Counted from the first letter of the stretch, positions 25,006 through 33,899 are shown. The stretch is 64,000 bases of DNA from Shewanella psychrophila (GCF_002005305.1 NZ_CP014782.1:5146001-5210000), one strand, 5' to 3'. Numbers and translations: made by a program. Notes: generated from the sequence alone by a model not told the origin.

Positions 25006-25692
25006 TTAGTCTTTAAAATAGGTTTTATCGGAGAAGTCATAGAGCCATTGGGGTCGATAAACCACCAGCAAGGTAACGGCCATGCCGTTGAGTAACGCTT
25101 CCGGGAAACCAAGCAAGGGGATCAGTAATAGGTAGTTATCGCTTAGAAAGGCCCAATCATAATCAGTGCTTACCCAAAGCCAAGTCGACCAAGATAAGAT
25201 ATGAAACACTATCGACAAGAAGGCGTTAATGAATGCACAGCAGAAGATATAAACCAGAAAATGATGGGGCAGATATTTAAATACTTGGCTATAAACCGAA
25301 AAACATAAGAATAGAGGTAAAGCGATAGCCAGCAGGCCATATATGCCAAACTCAAACGGCTGCTTAAGTATGAAGGTAGAAAAAAATAACACAGGTAAAA
25401 TCGCGATCACCGTCGCCATGCGCCAGCCGTACATCAGCATCAACACCACAAGCCCAAGAAAATGTACATGTATGCCCTGAACTAGGCTGGCATTGATAAG
25501 CCATAAACTATTTAGCGCAATAGCGGCAATCAATACCTGCGTTTGCTTCTGTTTATCGCGTATCAGGGCGTTGAATTCATCTCTGGGCCAGATTAACCAA
25601 AGCCAAAAAATTAGCCCGACTATCGACACTGATTGCTCCGGGCTATAACTCCAGTCAACCTGACTAACACGCTGTATCAAAAAGTCCTTCAT
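25006..25692 (-). CDS. Polytopic membrane protein, CbiM/energy-coupling-factor-like
   Basis: About 228 aa from the ATG at 25692 (a GTG at 25704 is possible), with six or so hydrophobic segments. The segment VQGIHVHFLGLVVLMLMYG and the near-C-terminal FPEALLNGMAV resemble the CbiM-like S-component family of energy-coupling-factor transporters (the COG3235 group). In CbiM the N-terminal His binds Co or Ni; here only the internal HVH is visible, so metal transport is uncertain. Convergent with the PagL gene, 17 bp apart. Confidence 0.6.
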   Translation of the reverse strand: MKDFLIQRVSQVDWSYSPEQSVSIVGLIFWLWLIWPRDEFNALIRDKQKQTQVLIAAIALNSLWLINASLVQGIHVHFLGLVVLMLMYGWRMATVIAILPVLFFSTFILKQPFEFGIYGLLAIALPLFLCFSVYSQVFKYLPHHFLVYIFCCAFINAFLSIVFHILSWSTWLWVSTDYDWAFLSDNYLLLIPLLGFPEALLNGMAVTLLVVYRPQWLYDFSDKTYFKD

Positions 25693-25887
25693 CGACACGT
25701 TCACTCTTAATACCCGAAGTTATATGTAGGAATCAGCATAAAATTAACTCACAGCTATCCAATACAAATGAAGTTAATACCAATAAAGCACAGATTGAAA
25801 GCTAGAGGCTCGATTCAGCTGGTATTCAACTAGTTTTGTTATCATCTCTGGCGGATAACTTCTTTTAAAGCAGACTATGAGTAGCCA

Positions 25888-26007
25888 ATGGAAACATTTT
25901 TGGTGGTTTTTTTGATGATGTACTTCGGCGAGCACAAGCTCAACCAAGAAGAGGTTACGCTCGAATCTAAAGCGGCTCAGATTGAACAAGTTCAACCTGC
26001 TAATTGA
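25888..26007 (+). CDS. Possible 39-aa membrane micro-protein
   Basis: ATG at 25888: METFLVVFLMMYFGEHKLNQ opens a short hydrophobic segment followed by a Gln/Glu-rich tail ending in QPAN. It lies alone between two minus-strand genes. The ribosome-binding site is weak. The membrane-then-charged pattern is what small membrane proteins look like, but chance cannot be excluded. Confidence 0.3.
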   Translation: METFLVVFLMMYFGEHKLNQEEVTLESKAAQIEQVQPAN

Positions 26008-26076
26008 GATAGATTGACAGTCTCACCCAATTAGCCCAAATGATAACTCTAGTGAATCAGCACGAGTCACTTTAGA

Positions 26077-26580
26077 TTACTTACCCCAAGGGTTAGCAGG
26101 ATCTTGAGAAGGTGCTGGTCTATTAGTGTTAGTACGCTTATTTTGCGCATAACCATCTTGAGCCTTTGGCTTATCCTTACCGTAGCGAGGACGCCCCTGG
26201 CCATCATTACGCTTCATCGCCTCATAATCGGCTGTCGCCTTGGCTCGCATCTCATCAACAAGCTCGACAGTTAGCTCTTCCGGCTTACGGGGCACAATAC
26301 CATCGGCAAAACCACGCTCCCGTGGCTTAAGTTCGAATTGTACAGAACTTCCCTTAGGCATACGTTTGAAGCGATAAAGATAGAAGCTCTCGACCCGCTC
26401 TCGCGCCCACTCTGTTTTTTTAAGGAACTTAAGGCATGCGGCCATATTCGGGTTACTGTTGAAACACTCTAAACGCAGCGCTGCGTATAAAATCTTCCAG
26501 TCGTAAAATGCCACCAACTCGGTGACCAAAGTTTCTAAGCCTAAACCATGTAATGGGTTGTTCTGTTGCTGTTCAATCAT
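26077..26580 (-). CDS. VF530-family (DUF2132) protein with disordered tail
   Basis: 167 aa. The first 75 or so residues match the VF530/DUF2132 domain: NNPLHGLGLETLVTELVAFY, DWKILYAALRLECFNSNP and LKFLKKTEWARERVESFYLYRF, a small helical fold proposed to bind DNA. The remaining 90 residues are basic and low in hydrophobics (RPRYGKDKPKAQDGYAQNK), so probably disordered. Typical VF530 proteins are only about 75-90 aa, so the tail is an extension. Cytoplasmic; function unknown. Confidence 0.8.
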   Translation of the reverse strand: MIEQQQNNPLHGLGLETLVTELVAFYDWKILYAALRLECFNSNPNMAACLKFLKKTEWARERVESFYLYRFKRMPKGSSVQFELKPRERGFADGIVPRKPEELTVELVDEMRAKATADYEAMKRNDGQGRPRYGKDKPKAQDGYAQNKRTNTNRPAPSQDPANPWGK

Positions 26581-26773
26581 GGGGTATCCAACTTACGCAA
26601 TTTGGGTGTCTAAGCTCTAACTAGTCACTCTATATCTCATTCACAGAGATAAACATTCATATCTAGAGCCATTCAATAGCCTAATAATAACAAGAAACTC
26701 AGCCAGACACGTATAACTAAGTGCCTTTCTTGCCATTATTAGCATTGAGGACATTAGCGCACTAGGAGTTAGG

Positions 26774-27403
26774 TTACTTGCTGATAGCCAGATATGACCC
26801 CGCAGCAATCATGATACTGCCGGCACCTTGATTGAGCCGCTTATGGGCAAGTGGTGTCTTCAACGTTTTAGCCAATTTAGCCGCACCAAATGCAATGAGC
26901 ATCAAGCCACTTATCAAGGCTGAGCAAGAAAGTACTGAAACAAGCACTATGTCTTGAGTTTTCAATACCGTGAGGTCGATGAACGTCGGCAAGAAAGAGA
27001 TATAGAACAGAATCACTTTAGGGTTAGAGGTTGAAATCAAGAAACCTTGCGCGAAACTCGCCATTGGGCGACTTTTTTTCAACTCTTTTACTTGGCTACT
27101 AACCTCTTCGCCAACCTGTGGCAGGGCTTTAAACATCTTGTAGCCTAAATAGATTAAGTAAGCTGCGCCGAGATAACGAATGACAACAAACACTTCAGAC
27201 CAATTCTCGGCTATGGTAGCCAGGCCGAAACAGGCAAAAATAAGATATATGAGATCGCTGGTGACCATACCTGCTGCAAGGGATATACATTTTTTGGGGC
27301 CTTGTACCATGGCGCGCGCCAAGATAGCAAACACACCAGGACCAGGGGTAATACCAAAAATAAACATAGCGATAAAAAATGTAATCGCACTCTCTAGGGA
27401 CAT
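26774..27403 (-). CDS. LysE/RhtB-family amino acid exporter
   Basis: 209 aa inner-membrane protein with six hydrophobic segments. The LysE signature GITPGPGVFAILARAM is at about 17-32, and NPKVILFYISFLPTFID is the second conserved box. Such proteins export amino acids or their analogues (Lys, Thr, homoserine lactone). The specific substrate is not visible. It stands alone, divergent from the ISAs1 element. Confidence 0.92.
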   Translation of the reverse strand: MSLESAITFFIAMFIFGITPGPGVFAILARAMVQGPKKCISLAAGMVTSDLIYLIFACFGLATIAENWSEVFVVIRYLGAAYLIYLGYKMFKALPQVGEEVSSQVKELKKSRPMASFAQGFLISTSNPKVILFYISFLPTFIDLTVLKTQDIVLVSVLSCSALISGLMLIAFGAAKLAKTLKTPLAHKRLNQGAGSIMIAAGSYLAISK

Positions 27404-27652
27404 CTATTCACACCTTTAAACGATAGTATTAATCTTATCTGAGCCCTGCTATACATGACTGTAAACCAGAACCTACTTCAATAATGGATGTACTATAATG
27501 TCCGGAAAAGCACGCCTACAAGCTTTTATTGATAAAATAAGAAGATTCTGGTATTCACAACAATAATCAAATAGAAATGATCAATTTTTATAACCTTATT
27601 TTCTGAAGACTCAAGGCGGCATGAATATTATGCTCATTGATGACCACCAAGC
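27404..27652. other. Intergenic sequence interrupted by the ISAs1 element
   Basis: No gene recognised. The sequence resumes on the other side of the IS at 28897. If the IS and one target copy are removed, a 24-codon ORF (MNIMLIDDHQ...) spans the junction, which is too short to call. Confidence 0.4.
27643..27652 (+). repeat. Target-site duplication, left copy
   Basis: ACCACCAAGC, repeated exactly at 28897-28906. The pair bounds the ISAs1 element and shows it arrived by transposition. Confidence 0.88.
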
Positions 27653-28896
27653 CAGGGTCAGATCGTGAACGTTATTTGAGCCGTTTCAGCAAAATATTGA
27701 CCTGATCAAGTGCTTGTGATCTTATACTCCTTTTTAAGGAGTCTCATTATGTATATTGAATCATTCAAAGAGCATTTTGGCGCGATTGACGACCACCGCC
27801 AAAGTGCAAAAATCACCTATCCATTGTTCGATATATTGTTCGGTTCTCTTTGCGCTGTTATTGCAGGTTCGAATGGTTGGTTCGATATCCGAGAATACAT
27901 TCTTGGTCACCACCATTGGTTCAAAACGCAAAAAATGTTTACAGGCGGGATCCCTACTGACGATACAATTGCTAGAACAATTTCTGTGATTAATCCTGAT
28001 AGTTTTAACGAGTGTTTTCTAGCATGGATGCAATCGGTTCACCAGCTAACTAATGGGGAAGTCATTGCGATTGATGGAAAAACGCTACGCGGCTCATATA
28101 ATCGTGATGACCGAAACAGCACTATTCATATGATAAGTGCTTATGCTTCAGCAAATAAGCTGGTACTTGGTCAATTAAAATCAGACCAAAAAAGTAATGA
28201 AATTACGGCAATCCCAGAGCTTTTAAAAATGCTAGATCTACGCGGAGCGCTAGTGACAATCGATGCTATGGGCTGTCAAACGGCTATTGCTAAAGCGATC
28301 ATCGACAAAGGTGGTGATTACCTACTGGCTGTAAAAAGCAATCAAGGCCACTTAGCTAAAGCGGTAAATCAAGCTTTTAGTCAGCATCGTTCAGCAGGCT
28401 TAAGTAATGATGATTTCAATATAGAAACAGGCCATGGTCGTATTGAAAATCGAACGTGCTATGTTTTAAATTCGGCTGAACTCGAAGGTGATTTCTCACG
28501 CTGGGAAGCACTCAAATGCATTGTTATGGTTGAAAGTTTTAGGGCGGTTAAAGGTAAGGCGATAAGCCTTGAATATCGTTACTATATTAGTTCGAAAGAG
28601 TTATCAGCAGAGCAAGCCTTAAGTGCTACTCGTGAACATTGGGGTATCGAGTCAATGCACTGGGTCTTGGATGTCAACATGAACGAAGATACATGCCAGA
28701 TATACAAAAATAACGGCGCTGAAAATCTAGCTTACTTGAGGCATATGGCTCTCAACATGCTTAGAAAAGAACCGACCAAACTCAGCATCGTTGGTAAACA
28801 AAAGCGCTGCTTAATGAATCCTCAACATCTAGAGAAAGTTTTACTCGCTGGATTATGTAGCTCGACTAAAAAATAAACACTCATGCGGTCGCCCTG
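27653..28896 (+). mobile_element. ISAs1-family insertion sequence
   Basis: 1,244 bp from CAGGG at 27653 to CCCTG at 28896, with imperfect terminal inverted repeats. It is flanked by a perfect 10-bp direct repeat, as expected for ISAs1-type elements (8-10 bp). One intact transposase ORF is inside, so this copy may still be mobile and is probably a recent arrival. Confidence 0.92.
27749..28876 (+). CDS. ISAs1-type transposase
   Basis: 375 aa DDE transposase. It starts at the ATG at 27749, which has AAGGAG upstream; an upstream in-frame start at 27710 is outside the usual protein. Motifs: DDHRQSAKITYPLFDILF at the N-terminus, GIPTDDTIARTIS, then VIAIDGKTLRGSY with the first catalytic Asp, VTIDAMGCQTAIA with the second, and REHWGIESMHWVLDVNMNED with the C-terminal Glu. 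No stop or frameshift. It mediates movement of its own element. Confidence 0.95.
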   Translation: MYIESFKEHFGAIDDHRQSAKITYPLFDILFGSLCAVIAGSNGWFDIREYILGHHHWFKTQKMFTGGIPTDDTIARTISVINPDSFNECFLAWMQSVHQLTNGEVIAIDGKTLRGSYNRDDRNSTIHMISAYASANKLVLGQLKSDQKSNEITAIPELLKMLDLRGALVTIDAMGCQTAIAKAIIDKGGDYLLAVKSNQGHLAKAVNQAFSQHRSAGLSNDDFNIETGHGRIENRTCYVLNSAELEGDFSRWEALKCIVMVESFRAVKGKAISLEYRYYISSKELSAEQALSATREHWGIESMHWVLDVNMNEDTCQIYKNNGAENLAYLRHMALNMLRKEPTKLSIVGKQKRCLMNPQHLEKVLLAGLCSSTKK

Positions 28897-28906
28897 ACCA
28901 CCAAGC
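28897..28906 (+). repeat. Target-site duplication, right copy
   Basis: ACCACCAAGC, identical to 27643-27652. Confidence 0.88.
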
Positions 28907-29222
28907 CCTTACATACGCTTACCCAAAACAGCCTAAAACTCCTAGATAATAAAACACGAGTAAGCAATAAAACCTGGGGGGTAACACATTACAACGACGA
29001 CCCCCATCAGCCCGGAATATACTCGTCACAGTTGTATTTCGATATTGCTTCAATTAAGTAAGTCCAGCTTTGAGAAAGTGAGAACTTTTACTGCTCCGCC
29101 ATGTCAGATAATGATAAGCGAGCCAAGCTGGCTTTAAACACTGACTTTCAAAACTGATATCTTTAATAAAAATTAAAGGCGAAGAAAGTCTTCCTGAACA
29201 ATACCGAATTCCAAGACATGAA

Positions 29223-29387
29223 ATGACGCCCATGAACATTACATTACGCAGAGTACTTATCACACTCTTATTGACCTCAATCGGCTACTTAGTCACCCAT
29301 GTTCCTCCCTTTTCGCGGAGCATTGTTACTGAAGGTCTACAAGCCAAAGAGCCCGTTACCACTGAGAGTACATTGGGATATGAATGA
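29223..29387 (+). CDS. Possible small membrane-anchored protein or gene remnant
   Basis: ATG 29223 or ATG 29232 leads to MNITLRRVLITLLLTSIGYL, a good single membrane segment, followed by about 30 hydrophilic residues to a TGA. The frame stays open for about 25 codons upstream (KGEESLPEQYRIPRHEM) without a start codon, so it may be the end of a decayed larger gene. The whole 28907-29635 stretch otherwise shows no convincing gene and has a repeated AAAAGTTTTGAAATG word near 29463-29500. Confidence 0.3.
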   Translation: MTPMNITLRRVLITLLLTSIGYLVTHVPPFSRSIVTEGLQAKEPVTTESTLGYE

Positions 29388-29635
29388 CACAAAAAACTCG
29401 AACAAAAGCTCTCTTAAACGTAATCAATCCTTTTAATAGGTAAGATCGAAACAATATTTTAAAATGAAAAGTTTTGAAATGAAAAGTTTTGAAATGAAAA
29501 CGACCTGCCACTAGGTATGGGATAGTCATATTGCTAATTATCGATATAGATACTTCAGCCTCTAAAAACCACCTAAATAGCGAGTGAAGCTAAGTAAGTA
29601 GGAGCCATTAAATCCCACTTACTGCGCAAACTTAA

Positions 29636-30292
29636 TCAGAGAACCTGTATAACCTCTTCCATGGCCAAGCGAGACTTAGGTAAGGCAGCGTTATAGTCCT
29701 CTTCAGAGTGATGATAGCCGATAGCCAGCGCCACTTCACTCACGTAGCCATCAAGCTCATCGCTAAATATTTCACCAATTAACTCACTGTCTATACCTTC
29801 CATCGTTGTCGAGTCAATCCCTAGACGCGCTAAGGTATGCAGGGTGTTCCCCAAGGCCAAATAGGTTTGCGATTTAGTCCAGGAGTCAGTAATTCCATTT
29901 TCATCGGTATTTAGCTCAGCAAATGCAAAACCGCCAAAGGCTTGCTCTCTTTCCTCAGCTTTAGTGCGACCATCCACAATGCCTTTGTCGACAACCTTAG
30001 CGTAATCTGCACGGGTATAACGTGGATTATGAGCAAACAAGATAATATGTGATGCAGACTTTACGTGTGGCTGATTAAATTGAAACTTGTTGGCAAAAGT
30101 ATCGTGCATACGCTGCTTAGCTTCATCGCTCTCAATCACGATAAACTTCCAAGGCTGTGAATTGATTGAAGATGCCGATAAACGCATTGCTTCGTATATC
30201 ACATCTAAATCAGCTGGTGAGACCCGTTTAGTAGAGTCATACCTTTTCGCTGTGTAACGGTTTTCTAAATCAGTAATAATTGGATTAGTCAT
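29636..30292 (-). CDS. Nitroreductase family protein, NfsB-like
   Basis: FMN-dependent NAD(P)H oxidoreductase of 218 aa. RYTAKRYD near the N-terminus and LSASSINSQPWKFIVIES are the phosphate- and flavin-binding motifs of the NfsB/dihydropteridine reductase group, and GIDSTTMEGID is the typical C-terminal flavin contact. Such enzymes reduce quinones and nitroaromatics in two-electron steps. It is the last gene of a minus-strand group with a small monooxygenase (78 bp upstream), a NAD(P)-binding protein and a TetR repressor, so a role in electrophile or quinone detoxification is likely. Confidence 0.93.
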   Translation of the reverse strand: MTNPIITDLENRYTAKRYDSTKRVSPADLDVIYEAMRLSASSINSQPWKFIVIESDEAKQRMHDTFANKFQFNQPHVKSASHIILFAHNPRYTRADYAKVVDKGIVDGRTKAEEREQAFGGFAFAELNTDENGITDSWTKSQTYLALGNTLHTLARLGIDSTTMEGIDSELIGEIFSDELDGYVSEVALAIGYHHSEEDYNAALPKSRLAMEEVIQVL

Positions 30293-30370
30293 AATTGTCT
30301 CTACATTCTTTGGAGCAGCTTTTATAAGCTACCCCAAGTTAATTTAGTCTCTATAAACTGGTTGTTACCC

Positions 30371-30661
30371 TTAAGCGATTTTTGTCATTTCGTTAAGAGT
30401 AAACTTATCGACACAAGCTTCAGTTGCCGCAATATAATCAGCTAAATGTTGGTTACCCATGTGTACTTGCCATAGCTCTCGTGAGGCCCAATTTTCATAA
30501 AAGGTAAAATGCGCTGGATTCTCGTTATCTTGATGAAGGACATAATCGATACAACCCTCCTCTAAACGCGTTATATCAATTAGCTTCAGTAATTCAGCTT
30601 TCACGAGTTCAACTTTATCTGCTTTGGCAATAATGTTAGCCAGGATGGTGAGCTGAGCCAT
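30371..30661 (-). CDS. Antibiotic biosynthesis monooxygenase (ABM) domain protein
   Basis: 96 aa, a single ferredoxin-like ABM domain: LTILANIIAKADKVELVKAELLKL, then EEGCIDYVLHQDNENPAHFTFYENW, then LADYIAATEACVDKF. It is like YgiN-type quinol monooxygenases, which work without cofactor and usually pair with a quinone-reducing enzyme. The nitroreductase gene follows directly, which fits such a quinone cycle. Starts at ATG. Confidence 0.92.
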   Translation of the reverse strand: MAQLTILANIIAKADKVELVKAELLKLIDITRLEEGCIDYVLHQDNENPAHFTFYENWASRELWQVHMGNQHLADYIAATEACVDKFTLNEMTKIA

Positions 30662-30875
30662 GTGCTTTCCTCGAGTTTAAGTTTAAGTTTAACCTGTTGA
30701 GAGGAATAATAAACTCACCTTACCAAAAGATAAACCAGGCAATCATTGAATCATTACCAATTTTTTTTTGTTAATAATTTAAAGTATATAATCCCTTTCA
30801 GAACCAATAACCCTTATCCCCCAGTGCTCTGATACAAGCATCTAAGTGATTTTTCTCTTCTACTCAAATTTCAGC

Positions 30876-31577
30876 TCATTTAGCCCAGCCAATCATCTCA
30901 GTAGGAGACGTAAACCTCTCTTCTCTCTTTAAGGCATCGAGCATCCATTGAGCCACATCACTTTTTGAAATTTGAGAAGAAGCGGTAAAGCGTTCGACAA
31001 TTTGCGCATCTTGACTTGGCTCGGCTTCGACTAAACCAACTGGGCGCAGTGACAAACTATCTATATCACTACGCGCTAATAGAGATTCCATCTTATCCAG
31101 ATCATCATAGGTCACTTTAATCTTGCTCGACCCAACCATAAACTTCATAAAACCGCTGATATCTTTCCAGCTATCACCGACTCCCGCCGAGCTCACCACA
31201 ATCAAGCGTGTCACCTTAGCTTGCTCCATGGTCGGCACCAGTAACTTGGCGACACGTTCAGTTAAATCTTTTGGTGAGACCACTGCAGACCAAGGATTTG
31301 CTTGATTCTTACGCCTAAGCCCTAAACTGGAAAGCACAGCATCTTGCCCTTCAACGGCCTGTGCAATCACTTGAGCATTCATCACATCACCTTCGATTAT
31401 GTTAATAGCTGCCACCGCTTCAGATTTTAAAGCAATAAAGTCATGCAAGGATTGAATGAACCTTACTTTAGAGCGAACCACCACAGTCAGGGTATATCCA
31501 CGCGTTAGCGCCATTTTTACCAGCCAGAGTCCGATAGCACCAGATGCCCCTAAGATTAATAGATTTTTGTATTTCAT
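30876..31577 (-). CDS. NAD(P)-binding atypical short-chain dehydrogenase
   Basis: 233 aa. The Rossmann motif LILGASGAIGLWLVKMAL is at the N-terminus. It belongs to the NmrA/SDR_a5 group of NAD(P)-binding proteins (DAVLSSLGLRR, RLIVVSSAGVGDSW, SLRPVGLV), which lack the classical YxxxK pair and serve as redox sensors or reductases. ATG 31577 has a GGAG 6 nt upstream and is preferred over GTG 31583. A CTTAC-N10-GTAAG site in its promoter matches sites at the upstream TetR gene, so TetR probably represses it. Confidence 0.88.
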   Translation of the reverse strand: MKYKNLLILGASGAIGLWLVKMALTRGYTLTVVVRSKVRFIQSLHDFIALKSEAVAAINIIEGDVMNAQVIAQAVEGQDAVLSSLGLRRKNQANPWSAVVSPKDLTERVAKLLVPTMEQAKVTRLIVVSSAGVGDSWKDISGFMKFMVGSSKIKVTYDDLDKMESLLARSDIDSLSLRPVGLVEAEPSQDAQIVERFTASSQISKSDVAQWMLDALKREERFTSPTEMIGWAK

Positions 31578-31652
31578 AAACACTCCATTGAAGAGTTAAT
31601 AGTTAACATTGAATAGGGCTAAACCGATTACTATTAAATCGCATCGCCAAAA

Positions 31653-31672
31653 CTTACTTGCATGTAGGTAAG
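31653..31672. promoter_or_regulatory. Putative TetR operator before the NAD(P)-binding protein gene
   Basis: CTTAC, 10 nt, GTAAG with a partly symmetric centre. It lies about 75 bp upstream of the start codon and matches the half-sites and spacing of the sites at 32260-32283. Confidence 0.65.
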
Positions 31673-31693
31673 TACTTGAGGTAAAAAAACAGC

Positions 31694-32251
31694 CTAGCTA
31701 AGACTGTTTGCCCAATCCACAAGTAGACCGCTAAGTTGCTGCTTGGCTTGCCCTAAATCGGGAGAGTGTTGAGCTGCAGAAATGATCCCCATCATTAGCA
31801 CATGTACCCTCGCCGCCTCTCTAACCACATCAACATCATCCCGTATCTGCTTGCTATCCACCCCGTGTTGAATCGCATCAATAATCAGACACTCTATATC
31901 CTGATACAGCTTTTGAGTCAGGGTCAGAATCATCTTTGGGATCTCAGGATCAGCCGCAAGTATATTGCACATAACCGATAAATTATCATCAAACCAAAAA
32001 GCATCGTCTATAGCGGTAAACAGACCGATAAAATCTCCATTAAAAGACAAACACAGCGCCTTAAACTCTTCACTGTGTCGCTCTGCGTATTGGCGAGTCA
32101 CTTCAACCGCTAAGGACTCTTTATTCTTAAAGTGATAATGGATATTCGCACGAGTTGTATTCAGATCATTAGCGATCGTGGCGAAGTTAAGCTTGTCATA
32201 GCCCCCCAGCATCAACTGCTGCTCGGCTTTATTTAATATTGTTTGTTTCAT
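31694..32251 (-). CDS. TetR family transcriptional repressor
   Basis: 185 aa from ATG 32251 (GTG 32257 also possible). The N-terminal helix-turn-helix is clear: LMLGGYDKLNFATIANDLNTTRANIHYHFKNKESL. The C-terminal domain is the variable ligand-binding part, with no recognisable ligand signature. Two overlapping CTTAC-N10-GTAAG palindromes lie just upstream of its own start, and a third precedes the next gene. It is therefore a probable autorepressor and repressor of the redox genes downstream. Confidence 0.93.
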   Translation of the reverse strand: MKQTILNKAEQQLMLGGYDKLNFATIANDLNTTRANIHYHFKNKESLAVEVTRQYAERHSEEFKALCLSFNGDFIGLFTAIDDAFWFDDNLSVMCNILAADPEIPKMILTLTQKLYQDIECLIIDAIQHGVDSKQIRDDVDVVREAARVHVLMMGIISAAQHSPDLGQAKQQLSGLLVDWANSLS

Positions 32252-32259
32252 GCTCACAG

Positions 32260-32283
32260 CTTACTTACATACATGTAAGTAAG
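32260..32283. promoter_or_regulatory. Putative double TetR operator (autoregulation)
   Basis: A perfect palindrome with 11-bp arms and a 2-nt centre. It can be read as two overlapping CTTAC-N10-GTAAG sites offset by 4 bp, the arrangement used when two repressor dimers bind together. It sits 8 nt upstream of the tetR start codon. Confidence 0.8.
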
Positions 32284-32452
32284 CAAATAAAATAACGTTC
32301 CAGGGATCTTGCCATCGATGACCAAGACGCAAAGTCTGATGCATCTGTCCAGTTAGTTACTGCATTATTCCTTAAAAGACAACCTAACAACAAAGTGTTA
32401 TATCGAAATAATGGATTTGAGGTTTTAAATAGTAAAGTAGCCCCGATATCTA

Positions 32453-32727
32453 TATTAATACCAGTTCCATTAAGTAATTGGTCATTCAGCGGGAGTTAAA
32501 AACGCTGTAAGCAAGTAAGGGGATTGAAGCTAATAGTTATTCTATATCCAGAGCCACTTACGCAGCATAAAGTGTTTTTAAACCCGCACTACGTAAGCTT
32601 CTCAGGACTTCCACTTCTGCGTTGCATTACCTTAAAAGGGATTAACCATTTCTTCAACAATGCGCCTTGAATTTAAAGCCTGAGAAAGCTCTGAATTGCT
32701 CATAAATTTAATGGAATTGGTATAATA
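32453..32727. mobile_element. MITE-like element upstream of yghU
   Basis: About 275 bp bounded by near-matching inverted repeats: the left reads TATTAATACCAGTTCCATTA and the right, on the other strand, TATTATACCAATTCCATTA. There is no coding capacity inside. The right end contains an extended -10 (TGGTATAAT, 32718-32726) facing yghU, whose start is 24 bp further on. No clear target duplication was found beyond TA. Together with the TetR operator it accounts for most of the 500-bp gap between tetR and yghU. Confidence 0.6.
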
Positions 32728-32750
32728 CCTACTAACAGATAGGAAACTGT

Positions 32751-33608
32751 ATGACTAACGAATATACACCAGCGAAAGTTTGGGTCATGGATAATGAAAA
32801 TGGCGGCGAATGGGCCAGCATCAATCGCCCCGATTCAGGCGCCAGACATCAGCAAGTACTGCCTGTCGGTAAGCAGCCAATACAGCTGCATTCATTGGCA
32901 ACACCCAATGGCCAAAAAGTCACAATAATGCTTGAAGAGTTACTCGCTAAGGGGGTAACAGAAGCCGAGTACGATGCTTATCTGATAAATATTGGTGAAG
33001 GCGAACAGTTCTCCTCAGGCTTTGTCGATATCAATCCCAACTCTAAGATCCCTGCACTCACAGATAACTCGACATCAGACTCAATTAGAGTGTTTGAATC
33101 TGGCAATATTTTGTTGTACCTTGCCGAAAAGTTTGGTTATTTTCTACCAAAGAATATCGCTGAGCGCACCGAGGTGATGAATTGGCTTTTCTGGCTACAG
33201 GGCTCAGCGCCTTATCTTGGTGGTGGTTTTGGCCATTTTTATGCTTACGCACCAGAAAAAATCGAATATCCCATCAACCGCTTTACCATGGAAACCAAAC
33301 GCCAACTCGATGTTCTCGATAAGCAGCTAGCAAACAATGAGTTTATCGGCGGTGACACCTACAGTATTGCGGATATGGCGATTTGGCCTTGGTACGGTAA
33401 TTTAGTACTGGGCAAAACCTATAATGCCGCCGAGTTTCTTGATGTGGCGAGCTATACTCACCTGCAACGCTGGGCAAAACAGATTGACGAACGCAGCGCT
33501 GTACAACGCGGAAAAATCGTCAACCGAACTTGGGGCGAAGAGTGGGAGCAGTTGCCCGAGCGTCATAGCGCATCAGACATAGATGCAGTACTAAAGAAAC
33601 GGCCTTAA
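32751..33608 (+). CDS. yghU: YghU-type disulfide-bond oxidoreductase (GST superfamily)
   Basis: 285 aa, very close to E. coli YghU throughout: YTPAKVWVMDNENGGEWASI, LATPNGQKVTIMLEELLAKG, GEGEQFSSGFVDINPNSKIP and WLFWLQGSAPYLGGGFGHFY. YghU (the nu class) binds two glutathiones and shows disulfide reductase and peroxide-reducing activity. The usual N-terminal extension before the thioredoxin fold is present. The start has AGGAAA upstream. Its probable promoter lies in the end of a MITE-like element. Confidence 0.95.
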   Translation: MTNEYTPAKVWVMDNENGGEWASINRPDSGARHQQVLPVGKQPIQLHSLATPNGQKVTIMLEELLAKGVTEAEYDAYLINIGEGEQFSSGFVDINPNSKIPALTDNSTSDSIRVFESGNILLYLAEKFGYFLPKNIAERTEVMNWLFWLQGSAPYLGGGFGHFYAYAPEKIEYPINRFTMETKRQLDVLDKQLANNEFIGGDTYSIADMAIWPWYGNLVLGKTYNAAEFLDVASYTHLQRWAKQIDERSAVQRGKIVNRTWGEEWEQLPERHSASDIDAVLKKRP

Positions 33609-33650
33609 AAACTAGCTGTTGGCGTCGGATACTACGGGTAAAAGCAAAGA

Positions 33651-33899
33651 TTAATGCTTGGCTTTTACCCCGTTACGAACCATATCTTTTCCGGTGTCGA
33701 AGATTTCCTGAGCGATCCAACGTGCATGAAGCAATTTGTTATTGTCATCGAATACGGCAACGAAGTGGCGACCATCGGTATTATTGGTTGCCATACCGAC
33801 ACCCGCAACACCTTCCAGCCCCAGACCACCATTTTCTACCGACAATAAAAAGCGTTCTAGTTCTGCTAAGTTATCGATGATATCAAGTTCGTTATTCAT
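33651..33899 (-). CDS. Small conserved-looking protein, unknown function
   Basis: 82 aa, acidic. NLAELERFLLSVENGGLGLEGV, then VGMATNNTDGRHFVAVFDD and LLHARWIAQEIFDTGKDM. It has good ribosome spacing and codon use, a balanced globular composition and no membrane segment. No family recognised. Convergent with yghU, 43 bp apart. Cytoplasmic by default. Confidence 0.7.
   Translation of the reverse strand: MNNELDIIDNLAELERFLLSVENGGLGLEGVAGVGMATNNTDGRHFVAVFDDNNKLLHARWIAQEIFDTGKDMVRNGVKAKH

Noticed and set aside
27613..28960. A response-regulator gene disrupted by the ISAs1 element
   Set aside because: Joining the flanks gives MNIMLIDDHQ and so on, which looks like a receiver start, but the frame ends after 24 codons with no further likeness.
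29054..29263. 69-codon minus-strand frame between the ISAs1 element and the nitroreductase
   Set aside because: No ribosome-binding site, odd composition and no recognisable motif. It also overlaps a more gene-like plus-strand frame.
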